Source: Bacteroidota bacterium
GTDB lineage: Bacteria; Bacteroidota; Bacteroidia; B-17B0; Aurantibacillaceae
Reading direction: 5' to 3'
Assembly (NCBI GenBank): GCA_030684395.1
Contig: JAUXTT010000036.1
Coordinates: 1-64,000 of the forward strand
DNA: 64,000 bases
Under the pieces are notes generated by a model. It searched no databases and was not told the origin of the DNA. It worked only from the letters and a program-made list of their open reading frames with translations. The position numbers were made by a program, and so were the translations under genes. This document shows, one piece after another, positions 55,129-64,000 of this stretch; the first letter of the stretch is position 1; each line of letters opens with the position of its first letter.

Positions 55129-56556
55129 ATGAAAAAAATTATTTTACATTCCCTCTTATTCATTTTTTTAGCTTTTTCTTCTCATGAACTATACGCCAGA
55201 GCTGGAGGTAGTGGCGGTAAAAAAAGTTCCAGTTCAAGAAGTTCATCTTCCTCATCTTATAGCTCAGGTTCATCCTCGTCATACAGATCAAGCGGTTCAA
55301 GCGGCGGGCTTTCCACTATGGCCTGGATCGGAATAGGAGGCGGGATTCTTGCTATATGGCTTATCAGGTATTTAATAAATAAAAATAAATCAGGTGCAGG
55401 AGCATCCGATTCAGGCAGTTCATCCTTTATTGCTCCACAAAATGGCAACATGCCTGTTATCGGCAATGAATTTTTAGCAGTTAATCCGGGCTTTAATAAA
55501 GATGAGTTTAAAGGAAAAGTAAAAATAGCCTTCATGGCCATTCAGGAAGCCTGGATGCAACAGAACCTTTCTAAAGTTAGAAAATGGATCAGTGATGGTG
55601 TTTATCAACGTTTCAATCTTCAGTTCGAAATGATGAAAAAACTGGAGCAAGTCAATAATCTTTCCAATATTGATATAAAGCAAATTCAATTCATAAAAGC
55701 TTATACCGAAGGAAGCTTTAGTATTATTACTGTAGGTATCAGTTTTAGTATGGATGATGAATTCATCTCCAAAAAAATGAAAGGCTTAAATGAAAAATTT
55801 AAAGGAGACAGTGCCACCGAAGTTTGGACCTTCGTGAAAAAATCAGGAAAAGTAGAAAAAGACCTTTATCACTCTAACAACTGTCCTAATTGCGGAAGCT
55901 CTTTGGGAGATGACGGAGGCGAAGTAAGTAAATGCCCATCATGTAGTACGGTAACTTATTTAGGTGATTACGACTGGGTTCTTTCAGAAATTACTCAGGA
56001 AGAAGATTTTAATGCAGATAATAATACCGTTCCATTGGATCCTTCATTAACTGACTTAATGAGCAAAGAAAGTATTTGCATTCAAAATATGGAAGATAAA
56101 GCAGCCAATGCATTTGTTCATTATTTATTTGCAAAAGCATGGAATGACACGAAACCATTTAACCGATTTGCAACAGATGAAGCCTTGGCAGAATTAAAAG
56201 CTTCATTTCAGGAGCCATTTGTGTTTAACCGTGTTTACATAAACCGCGTTACCTGCAAACGTTTCGATACAGACGAAGATTTAAATAAATTTCACTTCTC
56301 CATAAAATACTCGGGACAGAAAGTTAAACTTTCAAGTGATGACGTTAAATTGATCGATAAAGAAATTGATTCTTTCACATGCAGTCTTACACTTGGTAAA
56401 AAAGCAGGTGCCGAACTTTCCAAAGGAAAATTATGGAGTCATGATTGCCCGGGATGTGGTGCTCCTTATGCAGATACAAGCAGTTCAAACTGTAGTTACT
56501 GCGGCGAAAAAATCAATTCAACTGACAAAGAATGGGTGGTTACCGCTGTAGCTTGA
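55129..56556 (+). CDS. Tim44-like domain membrane protein with two zinc ribbons
   Basis: The 475-aa protein starts with a signal-like segment, then a Ser/Gly-rich stretch (about residues 24-62), one membrane helix (AWIGIGGGILAIWLIRYLI, ~65-84) and a Tim44-like domain at ~120-290 (VKIAFMAIQEAWMQQNLSKV, RKWISDGVYQRFNLQFEMMK). A zinc ribbon (CPNCGSSLGDDG, CPSCS) follows, then a second domain of similar size (~310-440), and a second zinc ribbon at the end (CPGCGAPYADTSSSNCSYCG). Tim44-like domains bind membranes and, in mitochondria, the import motor; the bacterial role is unknown. The two domains, each followed by a ribbon, suggest internal duplication. Confidence 0.82.
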   Translation: MKKIILHSLLFIFLAFSSHELYARAGGSGGKKSSSSRSSSSSSYSSGSSSSYRSSGSSGGLSTMAWIGIGGGILAIWLIRYLINKNKSGAGASDSGSSSFIAPQNGNMPVIGNEFLAVNPGFNKDEFKGKVKIAFMAIQEAWMQQNLSKVRKWISDGVYQRFNLQFEMMKKLEQVNNLSNIDIKQIQFIKAYTEGSFSIITVGISFSMDDEFISKKMKGLNEKFKGDSATEVWTFVKKSGKVEKDLYHSNNCPNCGSSLGDDGGEVSKCPSCSTVTYLGDYDWVLSEITQEEDFNADNNTVPLDPSLTDLMSKESICIQNMEDKAANAFVHYLFAKAWNDTKPFNRFATDEALAELKASFQEPFVFNRVYINRVTCKRFDTDEDLNKFHFSIKYSGQKVKLSSDDVKLIDKEIDSFTCSLTLGKKAGAELSKGKLWSHDCPGCGAPYADTSSSNCSYCGEKINSTDKEWVVTAVA

Positions 56557-56644
56557 GTTTTAAAGTAAGAATTTAGATTTTTTGGAGTCGGTTTTTCCCA
56601 AAACCTGGCTTTATTTTTGTAAATTTGGTTGTAAATTTTTAAAG

Positions 56645-57448
56645 ATGAAGAAAATAGCAGTATTAGGATTAGTGGCGTGTTTCGGTCTTGCATTTGTTTA
56701 TAAACCAAATGTAACCCTCGACACTTATAAAGTGATAAAGGTAACCGGAATCATTACATACAAAAAAAGTAATAAGAATATGTTGCAGGGAGATTTGTTT
56801 CCTGAAAACGAGCAGATACTTTTTAAAACAAACGATAGCAAAGCGGCAATTATTAGTACTGCTAAGGGAAGATTTATTTTGGCTCCCGGAGCTGATAAAA
56901 AAGCGGATGTAAAAGCAAACCTTTTGCCTGCCTCATCCAACATTAGCTCCAGAAGCGGTGCGGTTATAAATATTATCGATCTGCAAAATATGTTTACCGG
57001 CAATTATGTTGTACTTGGTAAATCAAGAATTCATATCAATAAAGATAATTTCCCGCAAAACGAAAGCAGCTTCTTTTTCCTTCGTTATAAATACAAAGGA
57101 GAAGACATTAGCAAAAAGTTGGGTAACGAAGGCGAAAAACTTATTTTTGATAAAGAACAAATTCTGATGGTTGATGGTAAGTCTATATCAGGGTTTGACT
57201 CTCCTGAAGTAAAATTATTTTATACCTCAGATGGAAAATCAAGTCAGCAAATAGGTAATTTTAATCTTTTCATGCCGTCTGACGATGAGCTAAAAAAAGA
57301 AACAGCTATACTTCTTGATGAAGTAAAAGATAAAACATATGCCGCAAAAGTAGATGAGTTCCTGGCCTACATGAACGACTTTTACGGAAAAGCCAACAAG
57401 CAAAACGCTATGGACTGGCTTAAAACTAATTTTAATTTAGTTCCCTAA
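56645..57448 (+). CDS. Hypothetical exported protein
   Basis: The start at 56645 gives a signal segment (MKKIAVLGLVACFGLAFVYK); the open frame back to 56582 adds residues with no such feature. The 267-aa product contains a beta-rich region (VIKVTGIITYKKSNKNMLQG, KAAIISTAKGRFILAPGAD) resembling the start of FecR-like or similar sensor domains, and a helical C-terminus (AKVDEFLAYMNDFYGKANKQ). It ends 54 bp before the caspase-like gene, with a terminator between. No family was recognised with confidence. Confidence 0.72.
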   Translation: MKKIAVLGLVACFGLAFVYKPNVTLDTYKVIKVTGIITYKKSNKNMLQGDLFPENEQILFKTNDSKAAIISTAKGRFILAPGADKKADVKANLLPASSNISSRSGAVINIIDLQNMFTGNYVVLGKSRIHINKDNFPQNESSFFFLRYKYKGEDISKKLGNEGEKLIFDKEQILMVDGKSISGFDSPEVKLFYTSDGKSSQQIGNFNLFMPSDDELKKETAILLDEVKDKTYAAKVDEFLAYMNDFYGKANKQNAMDWLKTNFNLVP

Positions 57449-57452
57449 CACA

Positions 57453-57488
57453 CTAAAAGAGCCAATTTGTATTGGCTCTTTTAGTTTT
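57453..57488 (+). terminator. Rho-independent terminator
   Basis: CTAAAAGAGCCAAT and ATTGGCTCTTTTAG form a perfect 14-bp stem with a TTGT loop and a following T tract. It separates the hypothetical exported protein from the WD40-caspase gene. Confidence 0.9.
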
Positions 57489-57502
57489 ACCTTGTACATA
57501 TT

Positions 57503-60500
57503 ATGAAAGTTAAAACAATTTCATTCAACATTATTTTCTTGTTGTTGCTAAGCAAACTGTTTTCTCAAACAGAGCCCAAACATTATTTAGTAATTAACCC
57601 CAATGGCCATAAAGGGCAAGTGAGGGAATTACTAGTAACCAAAGATCAGAAACAAGTTGTAACAGGTGGCTTCGATAAGACCATTCGAGTTTGGGATATA
57701 GAAACCGGTCTACAATCGCGTGAAATTCTTGGGCAAATTGGCACCGGAAGCAATGGCATGATTTATTGTATGGACCTTTCACCCGATAATAAATTACTGG
57801 CTTCGGGTGGCTGGTTCGGAAAAAATGATGAAACTTCAAGCGACATGAGCGACATCAGGATTTTTGAATTTGAAACAGGCAAACTTTTATATGTGTTAAA
57901 GGGGCATACCAATGTAATACAAAGTGTTCAATTTACACCTGATGGCAAGTATCTGCTTGCGGCAAGTGCTGAAGACGAATTGTGGTTATGGAACTTAACA
58001 ACAAAAAAAGTAGAAAGAAAATACAACCATGCAGATAAAAAGTTGGGATTAGATTGGGATGATGAAGTGAGAGATATAACTATCAGCGGTAAACAATTTG
58101 TAACTGCGGATCAGTATGGACGAATAAAACTCTGGAGCCTTGATAAAAAAGATACAATCAGGTGTGATCACTATTACGAGCAGATCCAGGCTGACGGGGT
58201 TGCCTACAGTCCTGATGGGAATTGGATAGTGGCCTGTATAGATACTTTCTTTACCATTTATGATAAAAACCTGAAACCTGTTCAGGAAGCAACAGGTCAA
58301 TTTGCTTTTATCAATCCTGCCTTCTCACCCGACGGTACAAAAATAGTATTTGCTGCCACCGGCTCCGGATCAAGAACCTGTGATATTTTGAGTTTGGAAA
58401 ATGGAGAATGGAAACCCTACGCGGAGTTTTCTGACATCGATAACTCGGTACTTGTTGCGAAATTTATAGATAATGAAACCATTGCATTTTCGGGCGGAAG
58501 TAAAGATGAGATCGCCATTGTTAAACTTGGGAAAAAGAATGAAAAGCCCGTCGTTTTGAAACGAATGGTTGGCTTAGGGAAAATACTTTACAATGCATCC
58601 CTCAATGATAAAAAATTAGCATACGCCGATGAATGGACCGAAAACTTTGGGCAATCGAAACTCAACAAACAATTCGATTTGTTTTATAAAGAATTTGAAA
58701 AACTCAACCCAAAACTTAACTGGAATAAACCGGTTTGGGAAAATGGTGAATATAGTTTAAAACGTTACAAAATTAAGGACGCGGATAACGGAGGCTTGTT
58801 TATTAAAAAGAACGGAAAAATTTATGACTCCATTCCACTTGAACATTGGAACGGCAGCGAGCACCACTCGTTTTGTTTTGCCAATAACAATGTTATAACC
58901 GGAAATTGTTGCGGACTATTAAGATCATATAATTACAGAGGTGTACAAACATCATACTTTGTTGGGCATGTTGGAATTATTACCGCCCTAACCATTTCAT
59001 CCGATGGAAAAAGACTGATTTCATCCTCCGACGACAGAACAATAAAAATATGGTCATTAGATGAAATTGGAAAAGGGAGAGAAAATGACAGCATAGGTTC
59101 CATTGCCGACTATTGCAAAAAGCAAAAAATTTATGATGGAAATGGATGGGAAATGATATTCAAAATACTCAAAGTAGAAAAGGAATCTAAACAAGCAGGT
59201 AAATCTGCATGGTTAAGCGTTATTGACGCAATTGCTAAAAATGGATACCCGAGTAATGCTTTTAAAAGTTATTTCAGTGACCATTTCACCAATGAAATTC
59301 TCCCTATTGCATCTGTATTTTTTACAGAAGATGGCGATTGGCTGATCTGGAACGAAAAAGGATATTTTGCAAGTTCTAAAAAAGGAAGTCGATTTGTGGG
59401 ATATCACATAAACCAGGGACAAAACAAAGAAGCTAAATATTACCCATTTGAGCAATTCGATCTTAAATACAACCGGCCGGATATTATTTTACAAGACCTG
59501 GGAATTGCATCTATTGAAGTAATCAAAGCTTATCATCTTGCTTATGAAAAACGTTTAAAGCGAATGGGTGTTAAGGAAGATCAATTATCAGACGACATCC
59601 ATCTTCCTGAAGTAGTTATCAAAAACAAAACGCATGATGAACAAAAACATATTGTTACTATATCAGTTTCTGCAAACGATGATAAATATAATTTAGACAG
59701 GATCAATATTTATGTGAATGATGTGCCCATTTATGGGACCAATGGAATAAATTTAAAAGGTAAACCTTCCAACACTTACACCGGCGATATTTTATGCGAT
59801 CTATCTCCGGGAAAAAATAAAATACAGATCTCTGTGTTGAATGAAAAAGGTGCTGAGTCATTAAAAGAAACATTTTCTGTAATCAACAAAGAAACAACTA
59901 AACCCGATCTGTATATTGTTTCTATTGGGGTTTCTAAGTATTCGGATAAGAATTTCAATTTAAATTTTGCAGCAAAAGATGCGGATGATGTGGCACATTT
60001 TTTTGAGAAAAGTAATTTATACAACAAAGTGTTGGTGAAAGAACTCACAGATGAGCAGGTAACTAAAGAGGCAATCATTAAATTAAAAGATGATTTTCTT
60101 AAAAATGCCCAAACCAAGGACCTGGTAATGGTGTTTGCTGCGGGTCATGGTGTGCTTGATAAAAACATGAACTACTATTTCGCTACTTACAATATGGATT
60201 TTAATAACCCCTCCAACGGAGGTATTGCTTATGAAGAACTTGAAGAGTTATTAAATGGAATAAAACCGGTGAAAAAACTTTTCTTTATGGATAGTTGTCA
60301 TTCAGGAGAGTTGGATAAAGATGAATACGCAGTTGCCGATCCCGGGGACACCAAAGCTGAACCTGTTGGGGAAGTTAAATTCAGAACCGCAGGCAATGTA
60401 TCAGTTAGCTCAAAAAGTGGAATGGGTTTATCTCAATCATCACAACTAGCCACCGATTTGTTTGCCGACCTAAGAAGAGGAACAGGTGCAACTATTATAT

Positions 60501-60736
60501 CATCAGCAGGAGGTGCTGAGTTTGCAATGGAAAGTAAAGCATGGAACAATGGTTTATTTACCTATTGCTTTTTATCAGGAATGAAAGAAAAATCGGCCGA
60601 TAAAAACAAAGACGGCAATATCATGCTCAGTGAAATTGAAGAATATGTGCATGATAAAGTAGCTGAACTATCGGGTGGAAAGCAAATACCTACAGCAAGA
60701 AGGGAAAATTTGGAGTTTGACTTTAGAATTTGGTAA
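57503..60736 (+). CDS. Exported WD40-repeat caspase-family protein
   Basis: The 1077-aa protein has a signal peptide (FNIIFLLLLSKLFSQ). WD40 repeats occur at about residues 35-330 (VVTGGFDKTIRVWDIETG, LLAASAEDELWLWNLTTK) and again near 490-525 (KRLISSSDDRTIKIWSLDE). A mixed region leads to a caspase (peptidase C14) domain from about 799: LYIVSIGVSKYSD, then MVFAAGHGVLD with catalytic His882 and FFMDSCHSGE with catalytic Cys932. An EF-hand-like loop DKNKDGNIMLSE is near 1033-1044. Both catalytic residues are present, so protease activity is expected, perhaps calcium-dependent as in metacaspases. The signal peptide places it outside the cytoplasm, unlike most defence caspases. Confidence 0.92.
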   Translation: MKVKTISFNIIFLLLLSKLFSQTEPKHYLVINPNGHKGQVRELLVTKDQKQVVTGGFDKTIRVWDIETGLQSREILGQIGTGSNGMIYCMDLSPDNKLLASGGWFGKNDETSSDMSDIRIFEFETGKLLYVLKGHTNVIQSVQFTPDGKYLLAASAEDELWLWNLTTKKVERKYNHADKKLGLDWDDEVRDITISGKQFVTADQYGRIKLWSLDKKDTIRCDHYYEQIQADGVAYSPDGNWIVACIDTFFTIYDKNLKPVQEATGQFAFINPAFSPDGTKIVFAATGSGSRTCDILSLENGEWKPYAEFSDIDNSVLVAKFIDNETIAFSGGSKDEIAIVKLGKKNEKPVVLKRMVGLGKILYNASLNDKKLAYADEWTENFGQSKLNKQFDLFYKEFEKLNPKLNWNKPVWENGEYSLKRYKIKDADNGGLFIKKNGKIYDSIPLEHWNGSEHHSFCFANNNVITGNCCGLLRSYNYRGVQTSYFVGHVGIITALTISSDGKRLISSSDDRTIKIWSLDEIGKGRENDSIGSIADYCKKQKIYDGNGWEMIFKILKVEKESKQAGKSAWLSVIDAIAKNGYPSNAFKSYFSDHFTNEILPIASVFFTEDGDWLIWNEKGYFASSKKGSRFVGYHINQGQNKEAKYYPFEQFDLKYNRPDIILQDLGIASIEVIKAYHLAYEKRLKRMGVKEDQLSDDIHLPEVVIKNKTHDEQKHIVTISVSANDDKYNLDRINIYVNDVPIYGTNGINLKGKPSNTYTGDILCDLSPGKNKIQISVLNEKGAESLKETFSVINKETTKPDLYIVSIGVSKYSDKNFNLNFAAKDADDVAHFFEKSNLYNKVLVKELTDEQVTKEAIIKLKDDFLKNAQTKDLVMVFAAGHGVLDKNMNYYFATYNMDFNNPSNGGIAYEELEELLNGIKPVKKLFFMDSCHSGELDKDEYAVADPGDTKAEPVGEVKFRTAGNVSVSSKSGMGLSQSSQLATDLFADLRRGTGATIISSAGGAEFAMESKAWNNGLFTYCFLSGMKEKSADKNKDGNIMLSEIEEYVHDKVAELSGGKQIPTARRENLEFDFRIW

Positions 60737-60854
60737 TGCAGGTTTTAATTAAAAAACTCTTAGATCACTTACCACACACAAGGTTTTTGACACAAAATCG
60801 AAAAACTCTACACTCTTTTTCCAACATTAGCGATAAACAGCTAATTTAGCCAAA

Positions 60855-63797
60855 ATGCTCAGGAAGCTTATCCCTATATTATTTCTGTTGGTTCATTTCA
60901 CAATTAATTCACAAGAGTTGATATTTGAAAGACCATCAAACCTTTTATCCCTTCCTTCAAATGAGTGTTATAATATTATTCAGGATAAAACCGGCTATAT
61001 ATGGTTTTCTACAGATGCCGGCTTATGCAAATACAATGGAAATAAAGTAAAATTATTTTCAAAAAAAGAAGGCTTAACAGAAGAATCATGCTATGGTTCT
61101 GTTTGTGATAAACAGGGCAACATCATAGTAATAACCTCGGAAAACAGGTTACTAAGAATAGTCGACGATAAAATCCATGAATTACCGATAAGTAAAGCAT
61201 TTTCAAAAGAATTAAATCAGATGCAATTACATTCAACGGATTTTAAAATAGTATCCGATAGTTTATTGATAGTTAATACACAGATTAGTACTTTCCAGGT
61301 CAACCTGGTAAAAAATACTTTCCGAAGAATTATAAAAGACCCGAAAAATGGAGATTTCCAAATCGCACTAAATGGAGTCAATATTTATTCCATTAAGAAC
61401 CCAATCTTGGATATTGAAAAGTACCGTTCTAAAAGGTCACCCATTTTTCCAATTACTATACTATATAAAGATCAAAAGAAACTAACAATACCATTTACTG
61501 ATTCACTTAATTTTACAGGTAGCTTTCTAACAATAAAATGTATAACGGATAAAAAAGGGAACTTATTCATCTCACTAGGTACCGCACTCCTAAAAATCGA
61601 TAAAAATGGTCTACAGGAGTCATATAACCTGAAAGATGGCATCGTCACAATTTATCTGGATAAAAAAGAGAACCTTTGGGTTGGCCAAAGAAATCTGGGA
61701 TTAAGCTTTTATCAGGACGGCATCATTTCTATAACTCAAAAAAAATACGCACTAAATAAAATGACAGTAACCGGTATTGTTGAGGCAAATAATGGGAGCA
61801 TCTGGTGCACTACGCTTGAAAAAGGAGTTTTTTGCTGTCAAAACACAAACATCACAAAAATTTCAAACCTCACAACCAGCACAAATACTTCCACTCTTTT
61901 CAAGACGGATAACTCACAACTGTTATTCAATTCAACTAGCAATACATTGATTAAAACGAATGGAATCAAAATAAAAGAGTTTGGTGTTGTTTCCGGGAAC
62001 AAATCAATATTCAGCGATGTTTTGCATCATAATGATGAAATATATCTTTCATCAAACTACGGGATCTTTAAAACGGACAGTACCTTTAGAAACTCAAAAC
62101 CAATAAATCTTAAAAACGCACCATTCCATTACGTGGGTAGCCAAATAGCTATATGCGAGGGAAGAATATTTGGGATCAACAGCACAGCTTTGTTTGAAAT
62201 AAGCGATCAAATAATTTATGAGCGGGTCCCAAATTTTAAGAGTAAATTAAAATCGATTTTTTCGCATGAAAACAAGCTGTTCATTGCCACGGAAGATGGA
62301 ATATACCTTGTTGATCTGAAAGATTACAAATTCAACCTCATTAAACAAATAAAAAGCCTTAAAGAAGCGCAGATCAATAAGAAAGGAGAAACTGTAATTT
62401 TAAGTAAATCAGAAGGAATCTGGGCACTTACAAATAATAGCAAACTTAATTATCGGTTTAATGAAATTTCCAATCTTAAAATAAATGATTTTAAATTAAC
62501 TGATAGCAGCGAGATTTGGATATCTACAAATAAAGGAATAATTAAAATCCCCGATATCGACTCTACTCCCATTCTAATGTTTGATTCGAGATTTGGATTC
62601 CCGAATTTGAATTACAAAAAGATTGACTGCACCAATGAAGATCTTTTTGTGTCAACCGAAGAAGAGATCTTCCACATCAAACTTCCCATAAACAGTTCTT
62701 TTACCAGTAAAAATAAACTCTTCCTGAAACAAATTCAGTTAAATGACCAAACAGTTGACTCAAGCGAATTAAAGAATCTAAAATTCACACAAAATAATTT
62801 CAGAATCACTATTGAGAATTTAAATTATGGAAATCGCATAGATGGAAATAAACTCTTCTATCAATTGGAAGGATATTCTTCCAACAAAAGCTACACTATC
62901 GACAATGAGATCAATTTTACAGATATTCCACCGGGAGAGTACACCCTAAAAATATACTCCAATTCAGATCCAAAAGCAGAGGATTATCAGGTTTTATCGT
63001 TTACCATTAATATCAATAAACCCTTTTGGAAACAGTGGTGGTTTTTAACATTAGTAGGATTATTGATAGGGTCGACCATTTTTATTTTAGTCAGGAAATA
63101 TATAAAACGTGTTCGGCTTAAAGATCAAAAAACTGCGGAGATAAACAATCTGCTCAACAGCTATCAAATGGCAGCAATTAGAGCACAAATGAACCCACAT
63201 TTTGTATTTAACTGCATTAACTCCATTCAACGCTATATAATCACCAATGATTCCAAATCAGCTTATGACTACCTTACAAAATTCAGTAAACTTATCCGGG
63301 CTGTTTTAAATCATTCGGAAGAAGACATGATCAGCCTCGAACAAGAATTAGAGGTCGTTAGGCTCTACGTACAAATGGAGCAGCTTCGCTTCGAAAATGT
63401 ATTCACCTATGAAGTTACCATTGACGGGTCTATTGAAGAAGGAGATTTTCTTATGCCACCCATGATGCTTCAACCCTACATAGAAAATTCGATATGGCAC
63501 GGCATCATGCATCTCGATAAAAGTGTAAATGGCAAAATATCCATTTCCATTTCATCAGAAGAGAAAACGCTGATCGTTGTAATTGAAGACAATGGGGTAG
63601 GCAGGGAGCAATCAAAAAAACTGGTTGTGAGACAACACAAATCAAAGGCTATTTCCCTAAACGAAAAACGCATACAGGTGCTCAACTCGATCAATCAATC
63701 GATCATGGGATCTATTAAAATCGAAGATGTTCTGGACACCAATAATACCGTAAAAGGAACCAAAGTTACCATCATCATACCACAACCAAATGAATAA
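60855..63797 (+). CDS. Propeller/Y_Y_Y sensor histidine kinase, LytS type
   Basis: The 980-aa membrane sensor has a signal, a periplasmic two-component-regulator propeller (YNIIQDKTGYIWFSTDAGLC), a Y_Y_Y domain near 640-715 (LFYQLEGYSSNKSYT, IPPGEYTLKIYSNSD), a membrane helix near 730-750 and a LytS-type kinase domain: QMAAIRAQMNPHFVFNCINS with phospho-accepting His782, LEQELEVVRLYVQMEQLRF, and the ATP-binding MLQPYIENSIWHGI and IEDNGVGREQSKKL. It should phosphorylate the LytTR-type response regulator whose start codon overlaps its end by 8 nt. Confidence 0.95.
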   Translation: MLRKLIPILFLLVHFTINSQELIFERPSNLLSLPSNECYNIIQDKTGYIWFSTDAGLCKYNGNKVKLFSKKEGLTEESCYGSVCDKQGNIIVITSENRLLRIVDDKIHELPISKAFSKELNQMQLHSTDFKIVSDSLLIVNTQISTFQVNLVKNTFRRIIKDPKNGDFQIALNGVNIYSIKNPILDIEKYRSKRSPIFPITILYKDQKKLTIPFTDSLNFTGSFLTIKCITDKKGNLFISLGTALLKIDKNGLQESYNLKDGIVTIYLDKKENLWVGQRNLGLSFYQDGIISITQKKYALNKMTVTGIVEANNGSIWCTTLEKGVFCCQNTNITKISNLTTSTNTSTLFKTDNSQLLFNSTSNTLIKTNGIKIKEFGVVSGNKSIFSDVLHHNDEIYLSSNYGIFKTDSTFRNSKPINLKNAPFHYVGSQIAICEGRIFGINSTALFEISDQIIYERVPNFKSKLKSIFSHENKLFIATEDGIYLVDLKDYKFNLIKQIKSLKEAQINKKGETVILSKSEGIWALTNNSKLNYRFNEISNLKINDFKLTDSSEIWISTNKGIIKIPDIDSTPILMFDSRFGFPNLNYKKIDCTNEDLFVSTEEEIFHIKLPINSSFTSKNKLFLKQIQLNDQTVDSSELKNLKFTQNNFRITIENLNYGNRIDGNKLFYQLEGYSSNKSYTIDNEINFTDIPPGEYTLKIYSNSDPKAEDYQVLSFTININKPFWKQWWFLTLVGLLIGSTIFILVRKYIKRVRLKDQKTAEINNLLNSYQMAAIRAQMNPHFVFNCINSIQRYIITNDSKSAYDYLTKFSKLIRAVLNHSEEDMISLEQELEVVRLYVQMEQLRFENVFTYEVTIDGSIEEGDFLMPPMMLQPYIENSIWHGIMHLDKSVNGKISISISSEEKTLIVVIEDNGVGREQSKKLVVRQHKSKAISLNEKRIQVLNSINQSIMGSIKIEDVLDTNNTVKGTKVTIIIPQPNE

Positions 63798-64000
63798 ACT
63801 GAACTGTGTAATTATAGACGATGAAATTGCCGGAAGAATTGTTTTAAAAGAGCTCTTGGGCATGTATTTTGAAAACGTATCCATTGCCGGTGAAGCGAGC
63901 AATATTTCAGAAGGATTCGATATTATCAACACTACAAAACCTGATCTTGTGTTTCTTGATATTCAAATGCCCGGTGGAGATGGATTTGACTTGCTGAAAA
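63790..64000 (+). CDS. Response regulator receiver domain, partial
   Basis: The frame begins ATG AAT AAA at 63790, inside the last codons of the kinase gene, and runs off the window. The 70 visible residues are a receiver domain: CVIIDDEIAGR with the acidic pocket Asp-Asp, and LVFLDIQMPGGDGFDLL with the phospho-accepting Asp. Pairing with a LytS-type kinase makes a C-terminal LytTR DNA-binding domain likely, but that part lies outside the window. Confidence 0.92.
   Translation, partial: MNKLNCVIIDDEIAGRIVLKELLGMYFENVSIAGEASNISEGFDIINTTKPDLVFLDIQMPGGDGFDLLK

Overview
The window is AT-rich DNA from a member of the Bacteroidota. Several signs agree: the -7 promoter motif TAnnTTTG recurs and there are few purine-rich Shine-Dalgarno sites; there are Y_Y_Y-type periplasmic propeller sensors, BatD/BatE-type proteins, a type IX secretion (T9SS) C-terminal sorting domain, SPOR/PD40 proteins and very large RHS proteins with PKD and beta-helix partners. 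No tRNA, rRNA, CRISPR array or recognisable insertion sequence was seen.

Layout. (1) 0.2-3.4 kb, minus: a sugar-nucleotide-dehydrogenase-like oxidoreductase, a lipoprotein and a polyprenyl glycosylphosphotransferase, probably the end of a surface polysaccharide operon. (2) 3.6-4.1 kb: a GxxExxY gene fitted exactly between 39-bp imperfect inverted repeats, followed by pcm. (3) 5-6 kb: an outer-membrane barrel protein with a strong terminator. (4) 6.1-7.8 kb, minus: a split HipA kinase operon (HTH, HipA-N, kinase; HipBST order) whose promoter carries three evenly phased TACATATTT sites. (5) 7.9-12.7 kb, minus: an MFS transporter, an ArnT-like glycosyltransferase, a DUF1016/YhcG nuclease-like protein and a PAP2 phosphatase. 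(6) 12.9-18.1 kb, plus: BatD, BatE, a TPR-PD40-SPOR protein and a GNAT acetyltransferase.

(7) 18.1-46.3 kb is the centre of interest. A minus-strand run of nine closely packed genes starts at 46346 and ends at 19754. In order it encodes two paralogous secreted cysteine-containing beta-repeat proteins, a Skp/OmpH-like chaperone, a lipoprotein, a 1911-aa RHS-associated protein, a 1145-aa beta-helix/PKD protein, a small secreted protein, a 4049-aa RHS protein and an 89-aa probable immunity protein. The 4049-aa protein has a roughly 900-residue Ycf48/BNR-like propeller inserted between YD repeats and ends in a variable tip. Beyond the immunity gene lie a 45-bp scar of an older RHS core, an orphan papain-fold toxin tip without a usable start codon, a second immunity gene, and several copies of a 36-54 bp repeat. 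This looks like a polymorphic toxin locus that has exchanged its toxin tip by displacement.

(8) 46.9-64 kb, plus: trpS, a propeller/Y_Y_Y/SpoIIE phosphatase, a T9SS-sorted Ycf48-like protein, an M13 metallopeptidase, a Tim44-like zinc-ribbon membrane protein, a hypothetical exported protein, an exported WD40-caspase protein with an EF-hand-like loop, and a propeller/LytS histidine kinase overlapping the start of its response regulator, which runs off the window. Family assignments are from motif recognition by eye; no database search was run.
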